This document shows positions 46,979 through 55,445 of a stretch of 64,000 nucleotides of DNA, piece after piece; position 1 is the first letter of the stretch; every line of letters starts with the position of its first letter. The translations under genes and the position numbers were made by a program. Source of the stretch: Sphingobacterium sp. SGR-19 (lineage in GTDB: Bacteria; Bacteroidota; Bacteroidia; Sphingobacteriales; Sphingobacteriaceae); the NCBI RefSeq assembly GCF_011043555.1, contig NZ_JAAKGS010000007.1:62001-126000 (forward strand). Direction: 5' to 3'. The notes beneath the pieces were generated by a model. The model was not told the origin of the DNA and did no database searches. It worked only from the letters and a program-made list of their open reading frames with translations.

Positions 46979-47735
46979 TTGTTAAAGCGACAAAATCTTC
47001 GACTGACAACCGCTCTGCCCGGAGCTCGTACAATGGATTGTCGCTCATCCTATCTTTAGGAACAACAGCAGACAAGGCGTTTCGTAACGTTTTGCGCCGT
47101 TGGTTGAAAGCGGCTTTTACGACACGCCAAAATAGTTTTTCGTCACAGTCAAGTCTATCACGGTCGTTCCTGGTCATTTTAATAACACCCGAAAGTACTT
47201 TGGGAGGTGGGTTAAATGCACCGGCTTTTACCGTAAAAAGATACTGTACGTCATAATAAGCCTGCAAGAATACACTGAGAATGCCGTATTCTTTGCTGCC
47301 AGGCTTTGCTACACAGCGTTCGGCTACTTCTTTTTGGAACATCCCGACCATCTGTACCACACGCCCGCGCTCTTCCAAAATCTTAAATAGAATCTGAGAA
47401 GATATATTATAAGGGAAATTACCGATGACCGCCATCTTATCTCCCAAAAATTGACTGAAATCTAGTGTTAGAAAGTCTCCGTGAATAAGCCTGTTGTCCA
47501 ACTGTGGGTATTTGTCGGCAAGAAACGTGATCGATTCATCATCCACATCAATCAGCCAGGTTTCGTAAGCGTCTTTTTGAAGTAAAAAGTCGGATAGCAC
47601 GCCCATACCGGGACCGACTTCCAATACCTGTTTAAAGCCCAAAGCAGGCTCAAGGGCTTCTACAATCTTCTGTGCAGTATGTTTATCGTTTAGAAAGTGT
47701 TGTCCTAAGTGTTTCTTTGCGCGTACGGTACTCAT
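46941..47735 (-). CDS. rsmA: 16S rRNA dimethyladenosine transferase
   Basis: Methyltransferase of 264 residues (KsgA) that dimethylates two adenosines near the 3' end of 16S rRNA. Motifs: KHLGQHFLNDKHTAQKIV at the start, SAM-binding VLEVGPGMGVLSD, and catalytic GNFPYNISSQI. The end QRRKTLRNAL matches the family. It is divergent from pdxA with 162 bases between, and its 3' end overlaps the monooxygenase start. Confidence 0.96.
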   Translation of the reverse strand: MSTVRAKKHLGQHFLNDKHTAQKIVEALEPALGFKQVLEVGPGMGVLSDFLLQKDAYETWLIDVDDESITFLADKYPQLDNRLIHGDFLTLDFSQFLGDKMAVIGNFPYNISSQILFKILEERGRVVQMVGMFQKEVAERCVAKPGSKEYGILSVFLQAYYDVQYLFTVKAGAFNPPPKVLSGVIKMTRNDRDRLDCDEKLFWRVVKAAFNQRRKTLRNALSAVVPKDRMSDNPLYELRAERLSVEDFVALTNEIVNAIHQNDR

Positions 47736-47871
47736 TCGTCGTTGGGGTGTTAAAAAGCAAAATTAAACATTATTATGCAATTTTCTGTGTTGTTCAAGGT
47801 TACCTTATAGGTGGAAACGGTTTTCTTTTTTGGTCAACGACGAGAAAGCTTTTTATTTACCCTAAATTTTG

Positions 47872-47879
47872 TAATTTTG
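47872..47879 (+). promoter_or_regulatory. Candidate promoter of pdxA
   Basis: TAATTTTG matches TAnnTTTG and ends 18 bases before the pdxA ATG, giving a very short leader. This also argues against the longer in-frame start at 47811. Confidence 0.4.
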
Positions 47880-47897
47880 ATTCAAAGCTTTCGGAAA

Positions 47898-48953
47898 ATG
47901 AGTGAAAAACTAAAAATAGGTATTACCGTTGGGGATGTAAACGGCATCGGATTAGAAGTGATTATTAAATCGTTGATGGATAATCGGGTGTTAGATTACT
48001 TTACGCCAATTGTGTATGGTAATACCAAAGTTGCTTCATTCCACCGAAAAGCAATTGGTGTACAGGATTTCAGCTTCAATGTTATCCATCATCCCGACCA
48101 AGCAAATGCTAAGCGCGCCAATATGATTAACTGTTGGCAGGAAGATGTGAAGATTACCTTGGGTGAACAGAACGAAATCGGAGGGAAATATGCTTTTCTT
48201 TCTTTGGAGAGAGCTGCGGAGGATCTTCGTAATGGTAAGCTCGATGCATTGGTTACTGCGCCTATCAATAAGCACAATATACAGCAGGACGGTTTCCATT
48301 TTCCGGGACATACTGAATATCTACAATCTAAAATGGAAGCATCCGATGTTTTGATGTTTATGATTGCTGATGAGCTTCGCATAGGGGTTGTTACTGGGCA
48401 TATTCCTGTCAAGGAAATTGCAGGTGCTATAGCAGCGGAGGCTATTTTACAGAAATTACGGATGATGAACGAAAGTCTTAAGAAAGACTTTTGGATTGAG
48501 AAACCTAAAATAGCTGTACTTGGATTAAATCCCCACGCGGGAGATAATGGATTAATCGGTACGGAAGATGAAGATATTATTGCTCCAGCTATCCAAAAAG
48601 CAAAAGAAGAAGGGATTTTTTGTTTCGGACCTTATCCTGCCGATGGTTTTTTTGCAAGCGATACGTATACCAAATTTGATGGCGTCTTAGCGATGTACCA
48701 TGATCAGGGCTTGATTCCATTTAAACATATTGCTTCTCGTAAGGGGGTTAATTACACGGCGGGATTACCCATCGTTCGTACATCTCCGGACCATGGGACA
48801 GGCTATGACATTGCTGGAAAAAACTTGGCATCACATGAATCTTTCTTGGAAGCTATTTTTTCTGCCATTCATATTGTGAGCCGCCGCCGGGAACAAGAAG
48901 AGCTCGCTGCCAACCCGCTCCCGTTCCGACGCCTGTCAAAAGATCGAGATTAG
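47898..48953 (+). CDS. pdxA: 4-hydroxythreonine-4-phosphate dehydrogenase
   Basis: Enzyme of 351 residues in pyridoxal phosphate synthesis (DXP-dependent route), oxidising 4-phosphohydroxy-L-threonine. Motifs: GITVGDVNGIGLEVI at the start, APINKHNIQ, GHTEYLQS (first metal His), GLNPHAGDNG (second) and MYHDQGLIPFKH (third). C-terminal VRTSPDHGTGYDIAG is conserved. The start at ATG 47898 (MSEKLKIG) is preferred to an in-frame start at 47811 that would add 29 non-family residues. Confidence 0.95.
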   Translation: MSEKLKIGITVGDVNGIGLEVIIKSLMDNRVLDYFTPIVYGNTKVASFHRKAIGVQDFSFNVIHHPDQANAKRANMINCWQEDVKITLGEQNEIGGKYAFLSLERAAEDLRNGKLDALVTAPINKHNIQQDGFHFPGHTEYLQSKMEASDVLMFMIADELRIGVVTGHIPVKEIAGAIAAEAILQKLRMMNESLKKDFWIEKPKIAVLGLNPHAGDNGLIGTEDEDIIAPAIQKAKEEGIFCFGPYPADGFFASDTYTKFDGVLAMYHDQGLIPFKHIASRKGVNYTAGLPIVRTSPDHGTGYDIAGKNLASHESFLEAIFSAIHIVSRRREQEELAANPLPFRRLSKDRD

Positions 48954-48981
48954 CAAGAGGCGGTTTGTACGAAATAATCTG

Positions 48982-48989
48982 TATTTTTG
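48982..48989 (+). promoter_or_regulatory. Candidate promoter of cca
   Basis: TATTTTTG matches TAnnTTTG, 33 bases before the cca ATG. A TTTG lies 14 bases upstream (48964-48967), closer than usual. The box covers the TTG at 48987, which makes that TTG an unlikely start. A small hairpin TAGGC/GCCTA follows in the leader. Confidence 0.4.
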
Positions 48990-49022
48990 CTGGCTGTAGG
49001 CGTTGAGCCTAGAGAAGAAGCT

Positions 49023-50441
49023 ATGCGAGAAAATTTACAATATCCTATTTTTCAAATAATCAGAGATTTAGCAGATAAAGAGCAGATCGAATGTTACGTT
49101 GTGGGTGGATATGTTCGCGACTGTATTATGGGGCGTCCTTTTAAAAACGACGTCGATTTGGTTGTGATTGGAAGTGGGATTGATTTTGCGTCTAAGCTCG
49201 GCGAAATTTTACATACTAAAGTTGCCGTCTATAAAAATTTTGGAACAGCTATGTTGGTATATGATGGCATTAACTTGGAGTTTGTAGGCGCCCGGAGAGA
49301 ATCTTACCGTTCCAATTCCAGAAAGCCCGTTGTCGAGGATGGTACGCTTGAAGATGATCAGAACCGTCGGGACTTTACGATTAATGCGATGGCGTATTGT
49401 CTAAATGCTGATCGTTTTGGTGAACTTGTAGACCCTTTTGATGGAGTGAAGGATATTCAAAACCGTATTATTCGGACACCGCTTGACCCAGCTATCACGT
49501 TTTCTGATGATCCGTTACGCATGATGCGCGCCATCCGCTTTGCTACACAACTTAACTTTAAGATTGATGTGAAAGCTGTTCAAGCTATCGCGGAAAATAC
49601 GGAACGTATTAAAATTATCTCGAAGGAGCGGATTATCGATGAACTGAATAAAATCGTCATGGCAGCTAAGCCGTCCGTCGGTTTCCGCTATCTATTTGAT
49701 ACAGGATTACTGAAGATTATTTTTCCTGCGATGTACAATTTACATGGGGTCGATATAATAGACGGACGCGGGCATAAAGATAACTTTTACCATACATTAG
49801 AAGTTCTGGACAATGTGGCATCCCTATCAGAGGATCTATGGTTGCGGTGGGCGGCGATTATGCATGATATCGCGAAGCCCGCCACCAAAAGATATGATAA
49901 AAGAGTAGGATGGACCTTTCATGGTCATGAAGATCGCGGTGCGAGGATGGTGCCGAAGCTTTTTGCTGAACTGAAACTTCCGCTCCATGATAAAATGAAG
50001 TTCGTCCAAAAACTGGTGCAACTACACTTGCGACCTATTGTGTTGGCGCAAGATATTGTGACGGATTCGGCCGTACGCCGACTGCTGTATGAAGCAGGTG
50101 ATGATATTGATGCACTAATGCTTTTGTGTCATGCCGATGTGACTACCAAGAATGAGTTTAAGAAGAAAAAATACCGTGGTAATTTTGAGCTGGTAAAACA
50201 GAAATTAAAGGACGTAGAAGAGCGGGATAAAATTCGGAACTGGCAACCTCCTGTATCGGGAGCGGATATTATGGCACTTTTTGAAATAGGGCCGGGCCGT
50301 GTGGTCGGTATAATCAAAAATGCGATGAGAGAAGCTATCCTGGAGGGAGAGATTCCTAATTCTCGTGAAGAGGCATTGTCTTTTATCCTAAAACAGGGAA
50401 AGCGGTTAGGCTTATCACCTAAAACGAATACGGCACTTTAA
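49023..50441 (+). CDS. cca: CCA tRNA nucleotidyltransferase with HD domain
   Basis: Protein of 472 residues that adds or repairs the CCA end of tRNA. The polymerase head shows VVGGYVRDCIMGRPFKNDVD with the two catalytic Asp, then RRDFTINAMAY and DPLRMMRAIRFATQL. An HD phosphohydrolase domain follows (about 250-360), with the metal motif RWAAIMHDIAKPATKR and FHGHEDRGA. ATG 49023 is chosen over TTG 48987. Downstream lie a pRiA4b-like gene and miaA, so tRNA maturation genes cluster here. Confidence 0.95.
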   Translation: MRENLQYPIFQIIRDLADKEQIECYVVGGYVRDCIMGRPFKNDVDLVVIGSGIDFASKLGEILHTKVAVYKNFGTAMLVYDGINLEFVGARRESYRSNSRKPVVEDGTLEDDQNRRDFTINAMAYCLNADRFGELVDPFDGVKDIQNRIIRTPLDPAITFSDDPLRMMRAIRFATQLNFKIDVKAVQAIAENTERIKIISKERIIDELNKIVMAAKPSVGFRYLFDTGLLKIIFPAMYNLHGVDIIDGRGHKDNFYHTLEVLDNVASLSEDLWLRWAAIMHDIAKPATKRYDKRVGWTFHGHEDRGARMVPKLFAELKLPLHDKMKFVQKLVQLHLRPIVLAQDIVTDSAVRRLLYEAGDDIDALMLLCHADVTTKNEFKKKKYRGNFELVKQKLKDVEERDKIRNWQPPVSGADIMALFEIGPGRVVGIIKNAMREAILEGEIPNSREEALSFILKQGKRLGLSPKTNTAL

Positions 50442-50505
50442 TTTTTTAAAAATTATTGTAATTTTATCTTTTGTATAAACGATAAAACTAAACGATACAT
50501 TAAGA

Positions 50506-51090
50506 ATGGCTATTTACAGATTTCGGGTAACTTTTGAGGATTATGAGGATGTGTATCGAGAAATAGATATGCCCTCCAAAGCTACATTTTTAGAATTGCA
50601 TCAGGCTATCCATAACGCTACCGGTTATACTCCAGATGTTTCTTCGTCCTTTTATGTGAGTAATGATCAGTGGAAGAAAGGAACAGAGATTGCCTTTCTG
50701 CCCACGGAAAGAAAACGGAGCAACGGCGTGTTGGAAATGGAAGGTATTCGTTTGAGTAAGTTTATCGATGATCCACACCAGAAATTCTATTACATCTATA
50801 ACTTTGACCGTCCTTATGACTTTCATGTCGAGCTGATTAAGATTTTAAAAGAGGAGGATGGTAAAGAGTACCCCTTGGTATTTAAGACGGTGGGAACGGT
50901 ACCCAAGCAAGTTGCAGCTGCGAATTTTCCGATATCGACAGCCGATGAAGAGGATGATGAGGACGAGGATCTGTCAACAGATGACACAGAATACGGCGTC
51001 GACGAAGATGAAGACTTCGATTTATTTGACGGCGAAGACGAGGGGGGAGAAGAAGGAGAAGGAGCTAGTGGTGCGGAAGATGAATATTGA
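50506..51090 (+). CDS. pRiA4b ORF-3-like protein with acidic tail
   Basis: Protein of 194 residues of the plasmid pRiA4b ORF-3-like family, also called IS1096 passenger-like; function unknown. The N-terminal ~130 residues show the family pattern YRFRVTFEDYEDVYREIDMP, LHQAIHNATGY and YIYNFDRPYDFHVELIKI. The last ~55 residues are strongly acidic (EEDDEDEDLSTDDTEYG and DGEDEGGEEGEG). No transposase or repeat is near, so this is not a mobile element. Its stop overlaps the miaA start by one base, so the two are coupled. Confidence 0.8.
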   Translation: MAIYRFRVTFEDYEDVYREIDMPSKATFLELHQAIHNATGYTPDVSSSFYVSNDQWKKGTEIAFLPTERKRSNGVLEMEGIRLSKFIDDPHQKFYYIYNFDRPYDFHVELIKILKEEDGKEYPLVFKTVGTVPKQVAAANFPISTADEEDDEDEDLSTDDTEYGVDEDEDFDLFDGEDEGGEEGEGASGAEDEY

Positions 51091-52010
51091 TGACAGGTGG
51101 TAAAACAAAGAGATTAATCGTAGTGGTCGGACCTACCGCCGTAGGAAAGACCACTATGGGTATTGCCCTCGCCAAACATTTTAAAACCGAAATTATTTCC
51201 GCTGATTCCAGACAGTTTTATAGGGAGATGTCCATTGGTACTGCAAAGCCGGATGCGGACGAGCTTACGGTCGTAAAGCACCACTTTATTGATTCCCATA
51301 CGATTGAGGAGGAGTATTCAGCTGGTGATTTCGAAAGAGGCGCTTTATGCTTGCTGGATTCCTTGTTTGAAAAGCATGATGTGGTCGTCATGGTAGGTGG
51401 GTCGGGGCTCTTTGTACGTGCGGTATGTGAAGGTTTGGATAATCTGCCTAAGGCTCCCGTTGCTGTACGGGAACGTTTGAATGGTATATTTGAACAGGAA
51501 GGGCTAGAATCATTGCAACAGAAACTTAAACAAGTCGATCCCGATTATTATCAGCATGCGGATATACACAACCCCCAGCGTGTCATACGTGCATTGGAAG
51601 TTTATGAAGCTACAGGACAACCTTTTTCATCCTATCGTGTGCGGGAAATGGTCGAACGCCCGTTTAAGATCGTAACCATTGGGTTGAATATGGAACGGCA
51701 AGAGCTATACGATCGTATCAATTTGCGTGTGGATAGGATGATAGAAAAGGGATTGGTGAGTGAAGTACGTTCGTTATTGTCCCATCGGAACAAACCGGCG
51801 TTATTGACAGTTGGTTATGCGGAGATATTTGATTTTATCGATGGGAAAATCACACTGGAGGAAGCTATCTCCCGTATTAAGCAGAATTCTAGACGTTATG
51901 CAAAAAGGCAAATTACCTGGTTCAAAAAACATGGGAATACGGTGTGGTTTGAACCGGATGATTGCGAAGGGATTTTATCTTTTTTAAGGTCGGGTTTAAC
52001 CCGACCTTAA
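51090..52010 (+). CDS. miaA: tRNA dimethylallyltransferase
   Basis: Enzyme of 306 residues that adds dimethylallyl to A37 of tRNAs reading U-starting codons. The P-loop is VVVGPTAVGKTTMG, followed by ISADSRQFYREMSIGTAKP and the DSHTIEEEYSAGDFE region. The substrate channel motif is VGGSGLFVRAVCEGL, and QNSRRYAKRQITWFKKH is conserved. ATG 51090 shares TGATG with the preceding stop. A strong shared terminator covers its end. Confidence 0.96.
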   Translation: MTGGKTKRLIVVVGPTAVGKTTMGIALAKHFKTEIISADSRQFYREMSIGTAKPDADELTVVKHHFIDSHTIEEEYSAGDFERGALCLLDSLFEKHDVVVMVGGSGLFVRAVCEGLDNLPKAPVAVRERLNGIFEQEGLESLQQKLKQVDPDYYQHADIHNPQRVIRALEVYEATGQPFSSYRVREMVERPFKIVTIGLNMERQELYDRINLRVDRMIEKGLVSEVRSLLSHRNKPALLTVGYAEIFDFIDGKITLEEAISRIKQNSRRYAKRQITWFKKHGNTVWFEPDDCEGILSFLRSGLTRP

Positions 52011-52018
52011 AAAAGATA
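51976..52018. terminator. Bidirectional terminator between miaA and ilvE
   Basis: Perfect 19-bp arms (TATCTTTTTTAAGGTCGGG and complement) around a 5-base loop. The miaA stop lies in the stem and the ilvE stop abuts it. Each strand ends in a run of Ts. Confidence 0.9.
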
Positions 52019-52019
52019 G

Positions 52020-53087
52020 TTACACAATAAAGTTCCATCCAAACGGGTCATTTATCTTACCGTATCGAAGTTGATTTAAATAATCCAATACTTTGTTGGA
52101 AAACTCTCTTCCTTCTACAGGGGGCAATTCATAATCTTGCCCTTCATAACCAATTCTGGAGATATGGGTTACTGTTGCAGCAGTTCCGGCAGCAAAAGCC
52201 TCTGATACGTGACCATCCTTAATGCCATCAATCAATTCTTGTACGGAGACTTTACGTTGTTCTGCTTTGTATCCCCATTTTTCGGCGAGTTCCATGATTG
52301 TACGGCGGGTAACACCATGCAAAATCGTATCGCCATGAGGTGTTATAATCGTGTCGCCGATACGGAAAATCAAGTTAGCGGTACCCGCTTCTTCTACATA
52401 TTTATGCTCATTGGCATCCGTCCACATGATTTGATCATATCCCTCATCGTTTGCCAACTGCGTAGGGTATAAAGATAGCGCATAATTTCCCGCATTTTTT
52501 GAAAACCCAACCCCACCTTCTGCGGCACGCGTATAATACGTTTCTACTTTTAAGCTGATTGGTTTGCTGTAATAAGCGCCCACAGGACAAGTAATAATGG
52601 CAAATGTATACGATTTAGAGGGATGAACACCTAACGCGCCTTCGGTTGCAAACATAAACGGACGGATATACAACGATGTACCTTCTTGTGATGGCACCCA
52701 GCTGCGGTCCACATCCAATAACTTTTTCAGGCCGTCCATGAAAATTTCCTCGGGAACCTCCGGCATCTGAAGGCGTTTTGCAGACTTGTTAAAGCGCTCC
52801 CAATTTTTATCCGGACGGAATATGCTTACTGTTCCGTCGGCAAATTTATAACCTTTAATTCCTTCAAAAATAGCTTGACCATAATGCAATGCAGACATCG
52901 ACGGATTGACAGTAAAGTCTCCATAAGGAACGACAGACACATCTTGCCATGCACCGTCATCATATGTGGCGACTAACATGTGGTCAGACATGATAGCACC
53001 AAACTTCAAATTGCTGAAATCTACTTGCGAGAGTCTTGATTTTTTCGTTGGCTCTACGCGAATGGAATAGGTTTTCGTATCGCTCAT
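52020..53087 (-). CDS. ilvE: Branched-chain amino acid aminotransferase
   Basis: PLP-dependent transaminase of 355 residues for valine, leucine and isoleucine. Motifs: SALHYGQAIFEGIKGYKFAD, LYIRPFMFATEGALGV, the Schiff-base lysine in VGFSKNAGNYALSLYPTQL, and VEEAGTANLIFRIGD. It is the longer, class IIIa-like BCAT form usual in Bacteroidota. ATG 53087 is chosen; a GTG just upstream lies inside a palindrome. It ends the recJ-lptB-GH3-ilvE run of minus-strand genes. Confidence 0.95.
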   Translation of the reverse strand: MSDTKTYSIRVEPTKKSRLSQVDFSNLKFGAIMSDHMLVATYDDGAWQDVSVVPYGDFTVNPSMSALHYGQAIFEGIKGYKFADGTVSIFRPDKNWERFNKSAKRLQMPEVPEEIFMDGLKKLLDVDRSWVPSQEGTSLYIRPFMFATEGALGVHPSKSYTFAIITCPVGAYYSKPISLKVETYYTRAAEGGVGFSKNAGNYALSLYPTQLANDEGYDQIMWTDANEHKYVEEAGTANLIFRIGDTIITPHGDTILHGVTRRTIMELAEKWGYKAEQRKVSVQELIDGIKDGHVSEAFAAGTAATVTHISRIGYEGQDYELPPVEGREFSNKVLDYLNQLRYGKINDPFGWNFIV

Positions 53088-53107
53088 CACATTAAAATTT
53101 TAATGTG
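53088..53107 (-). promoter_or_regulatory. 20-bp perfect palindrome abutting the ilvE start codon
   Basis: CACATTAAAATTTTAATGTG is fully self-complementary and touches the ilvE ATG. In RNA it can fold into an 8-bp stem over the ribosome binding region; as DNA it could be a dimeric repressor site. Either would control ilvE. Confidence 0.5.
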
Positions 53108-53136
53108 TGCAATTTAGGAAAAAAGTACGAATATAA

Positions 53137-54651
53137 TTAAGCATTCATTATTTTCAACAAGGCATCAAGATAGGTTCTTTCATTTGCTAGCCGAGGAACT
53201 TTATTTTGCCCACCGAGTTTTCCACGGCTTTTCATCCATGTATAAAAAGTGTCCTTTTCTGCCTGATGAACAATAGGATAGGCTAATGCCAAATCTCTGA
53301 AGCGCTTAGCGTCGTAATCGGAATTGATTTCCCGTAAAGTATTATCTAAAGTGTCGCAGAATTTTTGAAAATCGTTGGGTTGTTTTTCGAATTCAATAAT
53401 CCATTCATGCGCACCGGCCTCCCCGTCTCTGAAATAAACAGGACCAGCCGTATAATCACGGATAATAGCATCTGTTCCTCGGCAAGCTATCTGCAACGCA
53501 TGTTCTGCATTATCCACAATAAGCTCTTCACCAAAGGTATTGATATAATGTTTTGTACGCCCGGATATTTGAAAACGGTAAGGGGATAAAGAAGTGAATT
53601 TGATGGTATCTCCGATTTTATAACGCCATAAACCTGCATTGGTCGATATAATTAGAGCGTAGTTCTTCCCAATTTCTACTTCATCCAATCGTAACGTTTT
53701 GGGATGTTCCTCAAGAGCATATTCCATGGGAAGAAACTCATAATAGATGCCGTAATCCAACATGAGAAGAAGATCCTCGGAGCCCGATTGATCCTGCAAG
53801 CCAAAATATCCCTCGGAAGCGTTATAGTTTTCGAGATAATACATGTCATCCGAAGGAATCAATTGTTTGAACAAATCCCGATACGGCTTGAAACTTACGC
53901 CGCCATGTCCATAAAACTCTAAGTTAGGCCATACTTCCAAAAGATTGCTCTTGCCGGTAATATCCAATACACGTTTTGCCATGACGATATTCCAGGTCGG
54001 AACACCCGCTAGGCTCGTGACATTTTCCTTAATTGTAATTTGGGCAATCTGTTCGATTTTTTCTTCAAAATTCGGGTTTAAAGTCACCTCTAGATTAGGT
54101 GTGCGCTTAAATTCCGCCCAAAAAGGAAGATTACGGATAAGGATGGAAGACAAATCGCCATAATATGAATCCGGACTGAAATTATTGATTTGGGACGATC
54201 CTCCAATGACAACTGATTTACCTGTAAAGACTTTATTTTCAGGTTTGTTATGGCAATAAATGGAGAGCATGTCTTTCCCGCCTTGATAATGGCAGTCTTC
54301 CAAAGCCTCCATGCTTACGGGAATGAACTTCGAGCGATCTGAAGTAGTGCCCGATGATTTTGCAAACCATTTGATGTCGGAAGGCCACACCAGGTTTTGC
54401 TCTCCTTTAATCATACGATCCACATACCCTTTGATATCATCGTAATCCTGGATTGGAACTCGCTCTTTATATGCTTCTGGCGTTAGAATACTGTTGTAGT
54501 CGTATTTTTTTCCCCACTCGGTAGCTTCCGCCGTCGAAATTAAACTTTGAAACCATTCTTCCTGTACATCATGAGGGTATTTCATGAAAAGCTCAATCTG
54601 ATGAATGCGCTTTTTCATGATCCACGTAAAGAGAGAATTCAATAATGCCAT
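53137..54651 (-). CDS. GH3 auxin-responsive-promoter family acyl-amido synthetase-like protein
   Basis: Protein of 504 residues of the GH3 family, best known in plants as JAR1-type enzymes that adenylate hormone acids and join them to amino acids. The ATP-binding motif is SSGTTSDRSKF (99-109), followed by VIGGSSQIN and the second nucleotide motif YNASEGYFGLQD, and YALIISTNAGLWRYKIGDTI. The bacterial substrates are unknown. It lies 26 bases after lptB and 49 bases before ilvE, so co-transcription is likely. All core motifs are present, so activity is plausible. Confidence 0.88.
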   Translation of the reverse strand: MALLNSLFTWIMKKRIHQIELFMKYPHDVQEEWFQSLISTAEATEWGKKYDYNSILTPEAYKERVPIQDYDDIKGYVDRMIKGEQNLVWPSDIKWFAKSSGTTSDRSKFIPVSMEALEDCHYQGGKDMLSIYCHNKPENKVFTGKSVVIGGSSQINNFSPDSYYGDLSSILIRNLPFWAEFKRTPNLEVTLNPNFEEKIEQIAQITIKENVTSLAGVPTWNIVMAKRVLDITGKSNLLEVWPNLEFYGHGGVSFKPYRDLFKQLIPSDDMYYLENYNASEGYFGLQDQSGSEDLLLMLDYGIYYEFLPMEYALEEHPKTLRLDEVEIGKNYALIISTNAGLWRYKIGDTIKFTSLSPYRFQISGRTKHYINTFGEELIVDNAEHALQIACRGTDAIIRDYTAGPVYFRDGEAGAHEWIIEFEKQPNDFQKFCDTLDNTLREINSDYDAKRFRDLALAYPIVHQAEKDTFYTWMKSRGKLGGQNKVPRLANERTYLDALLKIMNA

Positions 54652-54677
54652 ATATAAAGGTTTCTGTTACGCTAGTT

Positions 54678-55412
54678 TTATAGTTTTTTCCTTCTCAATT
54701 CAAAATGGCGTCCTAGATAGAATTTACGAGCTAGTTCATTGTCAGCAATTTCTTCGGGCGTGCCGGTAAGCATTATTTTGCCCTCCGTCAGCAGGTAGGC
54801 TCTATCCGTGATAGACAATGTCTCCTGTACGTTGTGGTCGGTAATGAGGACACCGATGTTTTTCCGTTTGAGTTTAGATACAATGGTCTGTATCTCTTCC
54901 ACCGCGATCGGGTCTACACCCGCAAACGGTTCATCCAATAAAATGAAATGCGGGTTCGCAGCTAAAGCCCGTGCTATCTCCGTACGACGTCTTTCTCCTC
55001 CTGATAAAAGATCCCCACGGTTTTTTCGGACCCGATGTAAACTGAATTCTGTTAACAGTTCTTCCAGTTTCGCTAAGCGCTCTTCTTTATTTTTATAGTG
55101 TATTTCTAAAACGGCGAGAATGTTATTTTCTACAGACAATTTTCGAAATACCGATGCCTCTTGTGCAAGATAACCGATTCCTTTTTGCGCACGCTGAAAC
55201 ATCGCGTCCTGCGTAATTTCTTGGTCGTCCAGAAAAACATGGCCATCATTTGGTTTGATCAATCCCACAATCATGTAAAAAGACGTTGTTTTTCCAGCAC
55301 CGTTTGGCCCTAATAACCCCACAATCTCTCCCTGCTCAACATGAAAAGACACGTCATTAACAACTGTCCGTTGTTTATATTTTTTGATTAAATGTTCTGC
55401 CTTTAAAATCAT
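54678..55412 (-). CDS. lptB: LPS export ABC transporter ATPase
   Basis: ATPase subunit of 244 residues that powers lipopolysaccharide transport out of the inner membrane with LptFG. Walker A is [19 protein letters not shown], the Q-loop is [20 protein letters not shown], the signature is [16 protein letters not shown] and Walker B is [13 protein letters not shown]. LptB-specific features are the [18 protein letters not shown] and short C-terminus. It lies 33 bases downstream of recJ. Confidence 0.95.
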   Translation of the reverse strand: MILKAEHLIKKYKQRTVVNDVSFHVEQGEIVGLLGPNGAGKTTSFYMIVGLIKPNDGHVFLDDQEITQDAMFQRAQKGIGYLAQEASVFRKLSVENNILAVLEIHYKNKEERLAKLEELLTEFSLHRVRKNRGDLLSGGERRRTEIARALAANPHFILLDEPFAGVDPIAVEEIQTIVSKLKRKNIGVLITDHNVQETLSITDRAYLLTEGKIMLTGTPEEIADNELARKFYLGRHFELRRKKL

Positions 55413-55445
55413 CTACTACTTAATCGTTTTATACACAAATATATT

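Noticed and set aside
50506..51090. Mobile element suggested by the IS1096 passenger name
   Set aside because: No transposase, terminal repeats or target duplication nearby; the gene is coupled to miaA.
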